Below, piece by piece: positions 46,954 to 55,698 of a DNA stretch of 64,000 bases (the stretch's first letter is position 1; every line of letters begins with the position of its first letter). The position numbers and the translations under genes are program-made. This stretch comes from an uncultured bacterium (lineage in GTDB: Bacteria; Planctomycetota; UBA1135; GCA-002686595), in contig CALCXM010000031.1 in NCBI GenBank assembly GCA_937905825.1, positions 40,222 through 104,221 of the forward strand. Reading direction: 5' to 3'. The notes under the pieces were generated by a model that saw only the letters and a list, made by a program, of their open reading frames with translations, was not told the origin of the DNA and did no database searches.

Positions 46954-47454
46954 CTACTTGCCCACTTCTGAGCCCGCCAGAGCGCTCTCGATCATGGCCG
47001 TCGTGAGCTTCGAAGGATGACCCTGCCAAAGGAGCTTGCCCTCCGTATTGACCAGGGCGGAACTCGGGTAGTAGCCGACGCCCCAACTCGTCCCACCGGT
47101 GAAGCCCGCGCCGACCTTGAGCCTCAGGGCCGTGGACTTCAGGTAGCTCTCGACTTCCTTCGGACTCTCATCGCTGAGGGCCAAGACCACCAAGCCTTGG
47201 GATGCGTACTTGTCCTGCAGTCCCTGCAGGTGGGGCCAAGAGCCCCGACACGCGCCTCACCAGGTGGCCCAGAACTCGAGCAGGATCGCTTTGCCTTTTA
47301 GGTTCTCCAGGCTCGGGGCTGGGCCTTCGTGGTTGAACCAGGCGCTGGCTTCGATAGCGGGGGCGTCGCTGCCGATGGGAGGCTGCGGCGGAGCGGCGCA
47401 GGCCAAGAGGCCCAGGCTGGTCAGCAGCAGGGCTTGGAGGATTCTTTGAAGCAT
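46954..47454 (-). CDS. thioredoxin-fold lipoprotein, selenoprotein (UGAC active site)
   Basis: Read as 166 residues with TGA at 47259-47257 translated as selenocysteine (residue 66). The N-terminus is a lipoprotein signal (LLLTSLGLLACAAP). The TlpA/ResA-like beta strand AILLEFWATW leads straight into U-G-A-C-R, where relatives have C-x-x-C. The same frame continues as an intact thioredoxin C-terminal half (LVVLALSDESPKEVESYL, then the cis-Pro loop GYYPSSALVNTEGKLLWQG) to TAG at 46954. Codon 66 would be the nucleophilic Cys. The standard code is used nearby (many TGA stops), so Trp recoding is ruled out. Likely an envelope thiol reductant or peroxide-linked protein. Confidence 0.85.
47232..47259 (-). 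promoter_or_regulatory. candidate bacterial SECIS hairpin (UGAC gene)
   Basis: After the UGA, ten bases precede a GC stem GGGGC/GCCCC with the apical loop UCUUG (loop 47241-47237, +16 to +20 from the UGA). Bacterial SECIS loops lie roughly 16-37 bases after the Sec codon. No computed fold is available. Confidence 0.5.
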
Positions 47455-47724
47455 GCTTTTGGTTGAGTGGTTGTGGATTCGACGCTGTCGCGATTCGTGC
47501 AGTGTAGCTTGCTGCCCGGGGCTGTTTCTGATTTCCCTGGGCACTGTGTTTGGGGGGCGCGGTGTTTTGGGGGCACTGGGTTTCGCGAGCGCCGTTTGAC
47601 CTGCTTGCTGCCTTGCGCGAAGTGCGCTTGGACAAGGGCCCTCAGGCACAACGACGACGGCTGTGCCGGACTTGCCTACGCAACAGCCATCGATCCTCGG
47701 ACCGCGGCTTGGTAAGTTTATCCG

Positions 47725-48558
47725 ATGAAATTGCTGAGCCTGATTCTCGCCCTGGCCCTCTCCGCTTGCGCTGCCACACCCCAGGCCCCTGCCGCGCGCC
47801 GGCCCTCGACCGTGCGGGTCGCTGCCTGCCAAATCCTGGTGGAAGGAGATCGCGCAGCGGGCTTCGCAGCCATCGATGCCGCCCTGCAAAGCGCCGCGCA
47901 GTTGGGCGCGGACATTGCGGTCTTCCCTGAAACGTGCCTCTATGGCTGGGTGAACCCCGCGGCCCACGAGCTCGCGGATCCGATCCCCGGTGCGGCCTCC
48001 GATGAGTTGGCCAAGCTCGCTCGCAAGCACAACATGATGATCGTCGTCGGTCTGGCGGAGAAGCACGCGGGGCAACTCTACGACTCGGCCATTTTGATCG
48101 ACTCCACGGGTGAAATTCTGCTCAAGCATCGCAAGCTGAACGTCTTGTCCGAATGGATGGATCCGCCCTACACCCGCGGCCCGGACGCCTTGAACTCCGT
48201 GGTGGACACGCGGCACGGTCGCATCGGTCTTTTGATTTGTGCGGACACCTTCCACAAGGAAGCGGTTGCGCAGCTGGCGACCAGCAAGCCTGACCTGGTG
48301 CTCGTGCCCTATGGTTGGGCGGCGCCGGAGGAGCATTGGCCCGGTCACGGGCAGAGCTTGCACGCTTGGATTGCGAACACAGCGCGCAAAGTGAATGCGC
48401 CGGTCGTTGGCGTGGACGCCATCGGTTCCGTGCTGGCGGGTCCCATGCAAGGGCAGATTTACGGGGGGCAAAGCGCGGCGAGCGGTCGGGATGGTCTCTT
48501 GCTCGGCGTCTTGGCGGATCGCAAACCGGATGTGCGCGTGTTCGAATTCGAGCGTTAG
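47725..48558 (+). CDS. carbon-nitrogen hydrolase (nitrilase superfamily) lipoprotein
   Basis: 277 residues. N-terminus MKLLSLILALALSACA is a lipoprotein signal with lipobox LSAC. The catalytic Glu-Lys-Cys triad is visible: FPETCLYGW, HRKLNVLSEW, LLICADTFHKE. The family hydrolyses amides or nitriles. The precise substrate is unknown. Lipid anchoring suggests an envelope location, uncommon for this family. It is divergent from the UGAC selenoprotein gene and 55 bases before the acetyltransferase. Confidence 0.9.
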   Translation: MKLLSLILALALSACAATPQAPAARRPSTVRVAACQILVEGDRAAGFAAIDAALQSAAQLGADIAVFPETCLYGWVNPAAHELADPIPGAASDELAKLARKHNMMIVVGLAEKHAGQLYDSAILIDSTGEILLKHRKLNVLSEWMDPPYTRGPDALNSVVDTRHGRIGLLICADTFHKEAVAQLATSKPDLVLVPYGWAAPEEHWPGHGQSLHAWIANTARKVNAPVVGVDAIGSVLAGPMQGQIYGGQSAASGRDGLLLGVLADRKPDVRVFEFER

Positions 48559-48613
48559 AGTTCCGCGCAAGAGCCAGGACCCCCGGGCCCCGAACGTCCC
48601 ACTCCACAGCAAC

Positions 48614-49483
48614 ATGTCTTCACTCCAAGAAAACCCAGCCACCCCTTTTGTTCCCGACCTTGACGCTTACTTCGCGCGCATCGGGATTCAAGCACCAAAG
48701 GCTCCAACGCTGGACGGCCTGAATCGCATCATCGAGGCCCACGTGCGCAACATCCCCTTCGAGAACTTGGACATCCTCCTGGGCAAAAGCATCTGCGTGC
48801 GCCCGGCGGCAATCGAACGCAAGTTGGTGCACGGGGGGCGTGGAGGGTATTGCTTTGAACAGAACGAACTGCTCTTGCAGGTGCTCTGCGCGCTCGGTTA
48901 CGAAGTCACGCCGATCAGCGCCCGGGTGCGCTTTCAAAAGCCCCGGTCCTTTGTCCCCGCGCGCACTCATCTCTTCCTGCGCGTGGAGATCGACGGGCAG
49001 TCCTGGCTCGCGGACGTGGGAGTCGGGGGGCTCTCGCCCACCTGCGCCTTGCGCTTGGAGTTGGACATCCCCCAAGCAACGCCCCACGAAACCAGGCGCA
49101 TCGTCGCCGCCGGTCAGTGGTCGGGTTTCGAGCAACGCTCTCCCGATGCGCTGCTCTACCACCAAGTTTTGCTGGGGGAGACCTGGGAGGACGTTTGCGA
49201 ATTCACCCTCGAGAGCATGCACAGCATCGATCGGGAGTTGGGGAACTGGTTCACCAGCGCCCACCCGGATTCGCACTTTGGCAATCGACTGACCGTGGCG
49301 CGCTCCACGGAAACGGGACGGGTGACCCTCTTGAATCGTGAGTTCAAACTGCGCTCTGGCGACGGGAACGTGCAAAGCCGCACTCTGGACACGGACGAGG
49401 AACTGCTCGAGGTCCTTTCCGAGCACTTCGGTTTGCAGTTCCCCGCGGGCACCCGCTTCGAGGGGGCGGAACTGCACTCCTAA
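48614..49483 (+). CDS. nat: arylamine N-acetyltransferase
   Basis: 289 residues. NAT catalytic triad: Cys in RGGYCFEQN, His in ARTHLFLRV, Asp in LADVGVGGLSP. The N-terminal IPFENLDILLG is also typical. Transfers acetyl from acetyl-CoA to aromatic amines or hydrazines. The ATG at 48614 is nearest the domain. It lies on the same strand between the nitrilase-like gene and the UGPC selenoprotein. Confidence 0.94.
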   Translation: MSSLQENPATPFVPDLDAYFARIGIQAPKAPTLDGLNRIIEAHVRNIPFENLDILLGKSICVRPAAIERKLVHGGRGGYCFEQNELLLQVLCALGYEVTPISARVRFQKPRSFVPARTHLFLRVEIDGQSWLADVGVGGLSPTCALRLELDIPQATPHETRRIVAAGQWSGFEQRSPDALLYHQVLLGETWEDVCEFTLESMHSIDRELGNWFTSAHPDSHFGNRLTVARSTETGRVTLLNREFKLRSGDGNVQSRTLDTDEELLEVLSEHFGLQFPAGTRFEGAELHS

Positions 49484-49606
49484 CTGCGCTCTGCCGGCGG
49501 GGGGAATTACACCTCCGATACAGCGGCCGGAGATTTCGTGGAGCAGCGACTCGGAAAGCCCCCAAGATTCATGGGCGTAAGGAGGGATTTCGAGCTAACT
49601 TAAGCC

Positions 49607-49622
49607 CGGGACGCAAGTCCCG
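49607..49622 (+). repeat. small hairpin in the leader of the UGPC gene
   Basis: CGGGAC-GCAA-GTCCCG, six perfect pairs with a GNRA tetraloop, 85 bases before the start codon of the next gene. There is no T-run after it. It may be a 5' leader structure or a weak terminator of nat. Confidence 0.4.
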
Positions 49623-49706
49623 CTTCGGCCGCGGCGGCGCCCCTGATTGTCTCCGAGAACTTGACCGAAGGTTCTGATCCTCTCCCTTTTTAGCCAGGAG
49701 ATCTTG

Positions 49707-50762
49707 ATGCATCTCGTTCCTCGAATTCTCGTCGCGGCGGCCTTGGTCGTGGCCAGCGCGCCTGGGGCCTTCGCCCAAGATGGCGTGGGCAGCCCCGCTC
49801 CCAAACTCGACGCGGTCAAGTGGTACAACACGCCACCCTTGACCATGGAAGCATTCCACGGCAAAGCCGTCCTCGTCGAAGTCTTCCGCACTTGGTGAGG
49901 CCCCTGCAACGGGGCCGTGCCTTCGCTCTCGTCGAAGTTCGACAAAGGAGAAGCGAAAGGTGCCCTCGTCATTGGCGTGACCAATGAGAGTTTGGAACTG
50001 GTGGACGCTTGGGTTGCCAAGATGAAGCCGACCTACCCGATCGTCGTGGTGCAAGGCGATGGCTTCGATCAGGCCCTCGGGGTCAAGGGTTTCCCGACCG
50101 CTGGTGTGGTGGATCCGGCTGGCATTCTGACCTACGCGGGCTACAGCCCCGAAACAGCCTTCAGCGCTGCGGCCAAGGAGGCCACGAAGGGTTCGATCTA
50201 TCCGAAGTCCTTGGACAAGATTCGCAAGTCTCTGAAGGCTGGCGACCTGTCGAAAGGCTACGGCGACCTGCTCTCCACCCAGGCGGGTGGCAAGGTGTCG
50301 GAAGAGGACACGGAATGGTTCAACAACTTCAAGGTTTGGATCGAAGAGACCGTGGCCACCGACGTGCGCTTGGGTGCAGCTGAGTTGGAAGGCGGCAGGA
50401 TTTACTCCGCAGTGACTTTGGTGGAAGCGGTGGCGGAAGCGGACCCTCCCTTCCCGACGACCGCCGATGCCAAAGCCTTGATGGAAAAGATGACCGCCAT
50501 GCCCGACTTCAAGAAGGAAATGAAGGGCGGACAACTCTTTGAGCAGGCCGTTGCGCTTGCCAAGGAACAGGCCTACACCGACGCTGTGAAGAAATACGCT
50601 TCCATCGGCAAGAAGTACAAGGACACGCTCATCGGGGAAGCCGCCAGCAAAGCTGCGGCGGAACTCGTTGAAAAGGGCATGCCCGGTTACAAGAGCGTCT
50701 GCGACCCCTGTCGCAAGGGCAAGAAGGCCTGCGAGAAGCACGCCGAAAGCGTTCGGATCTAA
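49707..50762 (+). CDS. thioredoxin-fold exported protein, selenoprotein (UGPC active site)
   Basis: Read as 351 residues with TGA at 49896-49898 as selenocysteine (residue 64). AGGAG at 49696-49700 supports the ATG at 49707. Signal peptide ILVAAALVVASAPGAFAQ. The strand AVLVEVFRTW enters U-G-P-C-N, the thioredoxin C-G-P-C with Sec for the first Cys. The same frame continues through VIGVTNESLELVDAW and the cis-Pro loop VKGFPTAGVVDPAG. A further 200-residue helical C-terminal region ends with VCDPCRKGKKAC, a second Cys cluster that might resolve the selenenyl-sulfide. Probably a periplasmic oxidoreductase. Confidence 0.87.
49896..49937 (+). promoter_or_regulatory. candidate bacterial SECIS region (UGPC gene)
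   Basis: Two possible stems follow the UGA: GGCCCC-TGCAAC-GGGGCC immediately after it (49899-49916), and CTTCG-CTCTCGT-CGAAG (49921-49937) with its loop at +28 to +34. The second has the usual spacing, while the first is stronger but close. Which one SelB would use cannot be decided here. Confidence 0.45.
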
Positions 50763-50787
50763 ACCAGCGCGCGCCTCGAACACGAGC

Positions 50788-50819
50788 AGCGACACCATCC
50801 CGCTTGGGGTGGTGTCGCT
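50788..50819. terminator. bidirectional terminator hairpin
   Basis: AGCGACACCA pairs with TGGTGTCGCT, continued by CCC/GGG around a short loop. It lies between the convergent UGPC selenoprotein gene and the LytTR regulator gene, where both would need termination. Confidence 0.7.
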
Positions 50820-50844
50820 TGCGTTTGAGGGGACGCAAAAGCCA

Positions 50845-51594
50845 CTAGGAGCTCATCAGCCGTTCCTTGATCTCCGGCCACCGGCGACGGCTGACGGGGA
50901 TGCGGCTCCCGTCCATGAGCACAATCCAGCGGCCACCATCGCTCTTGGGATGCACCTCGGTCACGAAGGCGGGATTCACGAGGGCGCCGCGGTGAACGCG
51001 CAGGAATTCCAATTCAGAGAGCTCCTGCTGCATGGCAGCCATGGTCATGCGCACCATGTGACTACGTTGGTTCACGTGCACGTAGAGGTAGTGATCGGCA
51101 GCCTCCACCCACACGATGTTGCCGGGGCCGATGAACTGCTCCTTGGAGCCGACACGCAAGCGGAGGGGCTTGTGGGAGGAGTCTTCGACCAGGGGTGTTG
51201 CCCCAACCGGTTTGCGGCGCGACTCAATGCGCGAGCGCGCGCGAGCCAAGGACGCCTGGAAACGGCTGTGGCTGAAGGGCTTCACCAAGTAGTCGAGGGC
51301 TTCGTATTCGAAGGCCTGCAAGGCGTAGCGGTCAAAGGCGGTCACCAAGATGACGTAGGGGCGATGTTCCACGGGAAATTCCGCGCGCAGCGCCGCGAGG
51401 AATTCCATGCCGCCCATGCCCGGCATGCGCACGTCCAAGAAGATCAAGTCCGGCGGGTCCGTGCGGGCCAGGAACAGGGCGCGGCTCGCTTCGGGCACGG
51501 ACTGCACCAACTGGAAGTCCGACTCGCGCTCCAACTGATTTGCGATGTGACGGCGAGCGAGCGGTTCGTCATCGACGACGAAGCAACGAATCAT
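50845..51594 (-). CDS. LytTR-family response regulator
   Basis: 249 residues. Receiver domain with VVDDEPLAR and phosphoacceptor Asp54 in FLDVRMPGMGG, then VTAFDRYALQAFEYEALDYLVKPF. The C-terminal LytTR DNA-binding domain includes IVWVEAADHYLYVHV, FLRVHRGALVNPAFV and GSRIPVSRRRWPEIK. The start overlaps the stop of the sensor kinase gene by four bases, so the pair is coupled. Confidence 0.95.
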   Translation of the reverse strand: MIRCFVVDDEPLARRHIANQLERESDFQLVQSVPEASRALFLARTDPPDLIFLDVRMPGMGGMEFLAALRAEFPVEHRPYVILVTAFDRYALQAFEYEALDYLVKPFSHSRFQASLARARSRIESRRKPVGATPLVEDSSHKPLRLRVGSKEQFIGPGNIVWVEAADHYLYVHVNQRSHMVRMTMAAMQQELSELEFLRVHRGALVNPAFVTEVHPKSDGGRWIVLMDGSRIPVSRRRWPEIKERLMSS

Positions 51595-52670
51595 GATCGG
51601 GGCGGCTCCTGAATGTGAGCGGGCAGCAAGAGTTGCAGGCGCGTGCCGCCAGCGCTTCCAGGCAGAAGCGTGAGCTCCGCCCGTTCACCGAAGAGCTCCT
51701 TCAACCTCTCGCGCGTGTTGCCCAGCCCGATGCCCTCATCCACGGACTGCGCCGGACCGGGGCCGTCGTCCTCCACAAGTATCTCTAGCTGCTCGCCGGT
51801 CTCTTGGATCGAGAGCCGAATGTGTCCGGCGTTGATGTCCGCCTGCAAGCCATGAATGACCGCGTTCTCCACGATGGGCTGAAGAATCCAGCGTGGAACC
51901 AAGCGGTCCATCAGGGACTCGTCGATCTGGACTTCAAAGCGTAGGCGCTCCCCAAAGCGGCAGCGCTCGATCTCCACGTAGTTTTCCAAGTGCGTGAGCT
52001 CTACGCCGATGGGGGCGAAGGCCTCCTCTTGCTCTTCTAGGGCCGCGCGCAAGGAATCCCCCAAACGTGCGACGACGTCGTTAGCCCGTTGGGGTTCGTT
52101 GGAACTCACCAAGGCAGAGACGGAGTTCAGCGTATTGAATAGAAAGTGTGGGCTCATCTGCATGCGCAAAACATCGAGCCGTGAACGGGTCAATAGCTCC
52201 TCGGCACGCGTTGCACGCAGTTCTTGGTCCCGCAGTCGATGCGACAGTTGGAAGGCGTGCTGGACACTGACCACCAACCAGTAGTACATGGCTTGGCCAA
52301 GGAAGAAGTAGTTGGCGGCGGCGGTCAAGGTGCCACGCCAGCTGAGTTCTGGGCTGAAGAAGATTCGCATGCCGTAGTGGACTGCCGGCCAAAAGGCGAT
52401 GGTCAAGGCGATCGCGAATACGTAGCAGCCGAGGATGTGCAAGGCCGTGTTGCGCAGCAGGCGATCCCCGCGCAAGGGAAATCGCGATCCGATGCGCAGG
52501 ATGAGCGGCGCCACAAGCAGCCAGAGCAACGCGCAACTGTAGGAGAGGAAAAAGGCCGGGGCTGGCCGCAGGGGGGCACCAGCGGTCCAATCCAAGATCA
52601 TGAAGCCAACGCCGAGCACGAGCCCGAGCAGGACAAAGGCCTTCCAATTCCAGAACTGCAAGAGGTTCAT
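51591..52670 (-). CDS. LytS-like sensor histidine kinase
   Basis: 359 residues. Four N-terminal hydrophobic helices (from VLLGLVLGVGFMI to FLGQAMYYWLVV) and a coiled-coil lead into the LytS-type phosphoacceptor region (RMQMSPHFLFNTLNSVSALV) and an HATPase domain (LQPIVENAVIHGL, DDGPGP, GIGLGNTRERL). The start MNLLQFWNWK is chosen because the 17 upstream codons precede the first helix without support. It senses an unknown signal and phosphorylates the adjacent LytTR regulator. Confidence 0.92.
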   Translation of the reverse strand: MNLLQFWNWKAFVLLGLVLGVGFMILDWTAGAPLRPAPAFFLSYSCALLWLLVAPLILRIGSRFPLRGDRLLRNTALHILGCYVFAIALTIAFWPAVHYGMRIFFSPELSWRGTLTAAANYFFLGQAMYYWLVVSVQHAFQLSHRLRDQELRATRAEELLTRSRLDVLRMQMSPHFLFNTLNSVSALVSSNEPQRANDVVARLGDSLRAALEEQEEAFAPIGVELTHLENYVEIERCRFGERLRFEVQIDESLMDRLVPRWILQPIVENAVIHGLQADINAGHIRLSIQETGEQLEILVEDDGPGPAQSVDEGIGLGNTRERLKELFGERAELTLLPGSAGGTRLQLLLPAHIQEPPRS

Positions 52671-53172
52671 GGATGGAGTGTTTTGGCTGGGCGTGGTCAA
52701 AGCGGATGGACTCCGGAGCATTCTCCCGGGTGGATCGAAGCGGGGCTCGGTGAGATCATGGGGACGGGAGTCAAGGGTCGTGCGGATTGTCGCAGGCGCA
52801 GGGTGATGGATCTAGCGAGTTGAAGTCCATGGGCGGGGAGGGCTTCCTTCGGAATGCAAGCCGAGGCGACCCTGCGCGCTCGACTTCCGTGCAGTGTGGC
52901 TTGGCATTCGTCCCTCGAGTGCCATCTCTCGACGCACAGGCAAGAAGCCGTTGATCGGTGAATTGTGGACCCTGCGGGCGTTTCCGCAAGGGGGGGTACA
53001 GCCTATGTACGTTCGCCTGCCGTTGACGGCGAGTAGCGCGCCGTTCGCGACATGGGCCCTTCGCGGTGCGCCGTGCGCCCCTAGGATTCAGTTCTTCCCT
53101 AACTCCCTATGGGACCCGCCCGCGCTTCCCGAGGGCCCGCTCCCGGCGTGTGACTCGCCTATCACTCAGAGA
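52671..53172. other. 500-base intergenic region
   Basis: Divergent gap between the sensor kinase and FG-GAP genes. The frame upstream of the FG-GAP gene is open but its translation is not protein-like (Pro/Arg/Ser mix). No RNA gene or clear repeat was seen. The promoters of both genes should be here. Confidence 0.5.
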
Positions 53173-54876
53173 ATGACCATGAACTGTTTCCGCCAGCTGC
53201 TTAGCTCGACCACTTGCCTGCTTCTGTTCTGCACTAGCGCCCGTGCGCAAACCTGGGAGTCCTGTTCCGCCCTGGTGACCTACGACGGAGAGTTCCCCGG
53301 GGACCAGATCGGCTTCGTGATTCAGAACGCCGGTGACGTGGACGGGGATGGAGCCAACGATCTCGTGATCGGCTCGCCCTTCGCGGACGTGGGGGGCACG
53401 GACACCGGCAAGGCTCACGTGATCTCCGGGCGCACGGGCGCGCTCCTGCATGCATTCATTGGACTTCCGGGCTCCAACGCCTCGCACTCCGTGGACGGGG
53501 CCGGGGACGTGAACCAGGACGGCTTCGCGGACATCCTCGTGGCGGCGCCCAGCTTGAACAACTCGGTCATGGGCAGCGTTTCGATCTACTCCGGTTTTGA
53601 CGGCAGTTTGATTCGCACTCACCACGCTGAGAACATCGGGGATGGTTTCGGCTTCGTCGCAGCCGGTGCGGGGGATGTGGACGGAGACGGCGCCAGCGAC
53701 ATCATCGTAGGCGCACCGCGCGTGGATAGCTCTGGCTTCACCAACAACGGTAGGGCCTACGTCTACTCCGGCGCCAGCGGTGCCCTGCTCTATCAGTGGG
53801 AAGGCGCATCGAACGCCGCCCGCATGGGAGCTTCCGTGGGCCCGGTGGGCGACCGCAATCATGACGGACGGGCCGACGTCATCGTCTGCGCCCGGGGAGC
53901 GGGGGCCATGGGCAACGGGGAAGCCTACGTGCACTCCGGTCTGGACGGCAGCTTGAGTTTGACGGTCACCAACGACGCGAACGGCGTGGACTTCGGCAAT
54001 CACTTCAGCGGTTTGGCCGGCGACGTGAATGCGGACGGCACACCAGACTTCTATGTGGTGGACTGGAAGCATGGTGCAGGCAATTCGCAACTCGGCAAGG
54101 CCTGGGTCTTCTCCGGCGTGGACGGTTCCGAACTGCACACTTTCAGCGGGGATCAAAACGGGGACAACTTCGGTTGGGGCCGCGGCGCCGCCGGCGACTT
54201 GGACGGCGACGGGTACGCAGACCTGATTTTCGCCGTCGGGCGTGGCAACCAAGGGGGAGCCAACTCTGGCAGCGTGCGCCTCTTCTCAGGCAAGACGGGA
54301 GCCCAGCTGGGCCAGTTCACCGGTGAGTCCTCCGGAATGATGATGGGCTCCGATTCCTGTGCCATGGGGGACGTGGATGGGGACGGCTTCATCGACATTG
54401 CGGCCTCGAGTGTGACATGGTCGGCGAATCGTGGCCGCTGCTACATCTTCTCTACGAACCCTGAGCTGCCGCACAACGTGTGCGAGACTTCCTCCAACTC
54501 AGTGGGCGACGGGGCGCGCATGTCCTACCGCAAGTCACGCAGCGTGAGCGACAACGAGTTCGAGTTGCACGCGGCGGGAGCCGTGCCCGCTTCCGTGGGC
54601 GTGTTCTTCGCCGGTTCCCAGGCGGCCATGGTTCCCTTTGGCGAGGGCCTGCGTTGCGCGGGTGGTACGATCCATCGCATCGGTCAAGCTTTGCTCGTGG
54701 ATGCAATGGGCAACGCAAGCGTCACCATGGACTTCGTGGGGGGCAACTACGCCAACGGCCCGGGGGCAATCGCTGCCGGAGCGGATTGGTATTTCCAGCT
54801 TTGGTATCGGGACTTAAGCGGCGGGCACGCCGGGTTCAACACGACGGATGCCTTGAAAGTCATCTTGTGCCCTTGA
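53173..54876 (+). CDS. secreted FG-GAP repeat protein
   Basis: 567 residues. Signal peptide (LLSSTTCLLLFCTSARAQ). About seven FG-GAP/integrin-alpha-like blades with calcium-binding D-x-D-x-D-G loops (DVDGDGANDLVIGSP, DVNQDGFADILVAAP, DVDGDGASDIIVGAP, DLDGDGYADLIFAV, DVDGDGFIDIAAS), spaced about 65 residues. The last 120 residues form the module also seen in the protein at 22733-23791 (FGEGLRCAGGTIHRI, then WYFQLWYRDLSGG...GFNTTDALKV). Likely an exported adhesive or binding protein. The ATG at 53179 is an alternative start. Confidence 0.9.
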   Translation: MTMNCFRQLLSSTTCLLLFCTSARAQTWESCSALVTYDGEFPGDQIGFVIQNAGDVDGDGANDLVIGSPFADVGGTDTGKAHVISGRTGALLHAFIGLPGSNASHSVDGAGDVNQDGFADILVAAPSLNNSVMGSVSIYSGFDGSLIRTHHAENIGDGFGFVAAGAGDVDGDGASDIIVGAPRVDSSGFTNNGRAYVYSGASGALLYQWEGASNAARMGASVGPVGDRNHDGRADVIVCARGAGAMGNGEAYVHSGLDGSLSLTVTNDANGVDFGNHFSGLAGDVNADGTPDFYVVDWKHGAGNSQLGKAWVFSGVDGSELHTFSGDQNGDNFGWGRGAAGDLDGDGYADLIFAVGRGNQGGANSGSVRLFSGKTGAQLGQFTGESSGMMMGSDSCAMGDVDGDGFIDIAASSVTWSANRGRCYIFSTNPELPHNVCETSSNSVGDGARMSYRKSRSVSDNEFELHAAGAVPASVGVFFAGSQAAMVPFGEGLRCAGGTIHRIGQALLVDAMGNASVTMDFVGGNYANGPGAIAAGADWYFQLWYRDLSGGHAGFNTTDALKVILCP

Positions 54877-55059
54877 GCGCGGACAGGCGCAGGCTCAGCC
54901 GGCCCCAGTGGGCGGCGAGCGCCGCCCCGGGGAAGTCCCGCGGCACGTAGGCTGGCCAACAAGAGAGGCCAGCCAGGTCCGGGCGCAGACTTGTGGTGCT
55001 CCGCCCTTTGCAGAACGAGGAGCCCGTGTCAGAGTGCCCGTCGACTGTGCGCCGCGCCG

Positions 55060-55626
55060 ATGACCGACCTCACCCAACTGTTCGCTGACTTCGCCGATGG
55101 GGATCCCAGTGCGGCGGATCGCATCTTGGCCCTGGTCTACGATGAGTTGCGCCGGCTGGCTGCCCAGAAACTGGCCCGGGAAGAACCGGGGATCACCTTG
55201 CAGCCCACGGCCCTGGTGCACGAAGCCTGGTTGCGCATCGGTGGTCAAGAGAACGCGGACTGGCACGATCGACGCTACTTCTTTGGGGCCTGCGGGGAAG
55301 CCATGCGGCGCATCCTGGTGGACAACGCCCGGGCCCGTTCCCGGGAGAAGCGCGGAGGTGGCCGCAAAGGAGTGGACCTGGACACGGGCTTGGAAAAAGA
55401 TGCACCGCAGTCCCTCGACTTGCTGGCGCTGGATGAGGCTCTCTTGAAGTTGGAGGCGGAGCACCCGCGCAAGGCGCGTTTGGTGGAATTGCGCTTCTTT
55501 GCGGGCATGGAAATCGAAGAAGCCGCTTTGGCGCTCTCCATCTCGAGGGCCACCGCGGACCGCGACTGGGTCTTCGCCAAGGCCTTTCTGCACCACGAGA
55601 TTCACAAGGGCGACGAACTGCCCTGA
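55060..55626 (+). CDS. ECF-type RNA polymerase sigma factor
   Basis: 188 residues. TIGR02999-type sigma: region 2 (LALVYDELRRLAAQKLAREE, LQPTALVHEAWLRIGG, YFFGACGEAMRRILVDNARAR) and region 4 (RLVELRFFAGMEIEEAALALSISRATADRDWVFAKAFL). It is followed 72 bases later by its kinase partner, mirroring the pair at 41.5-43.5 kb on the other strand. Confidence 0.94.
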   Translation: MTDLTQLFADFADGDPSAADRILALVYDELRRLAAQKLAREEPGITLQPTALVHEAWLRIGGQENADWHDRRYFFGACGEAMRRILVDNARARSREKRGGGRKGVDLDTGLEKDAPQSLDLLALDEALLKLEAEHPRKARLVELRFFAGMEIEEAALALSISRATADRDWVFAKAFLHHEIHKGDELP

Positions 55627-55698
55627 TTTTGCGAGAATGCGTGAGGCGTGGGCCTGCACTCCAGCGCAGGGGTAGATGTGCAACCCAGCCTCTCCCCA

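Noticed and set aside
46954..50762. TGA read as tryptophan (alternative genetic code) or both Trx genes being pseudogenes
   Set aside because: TGA serves as a normal stop in many coupled genes here (ATGA overlaps), and W-W-G-x-C would not be a sensible active site. Both genes are otherwise intact, with the interruption exactly at the catalytic Cys.
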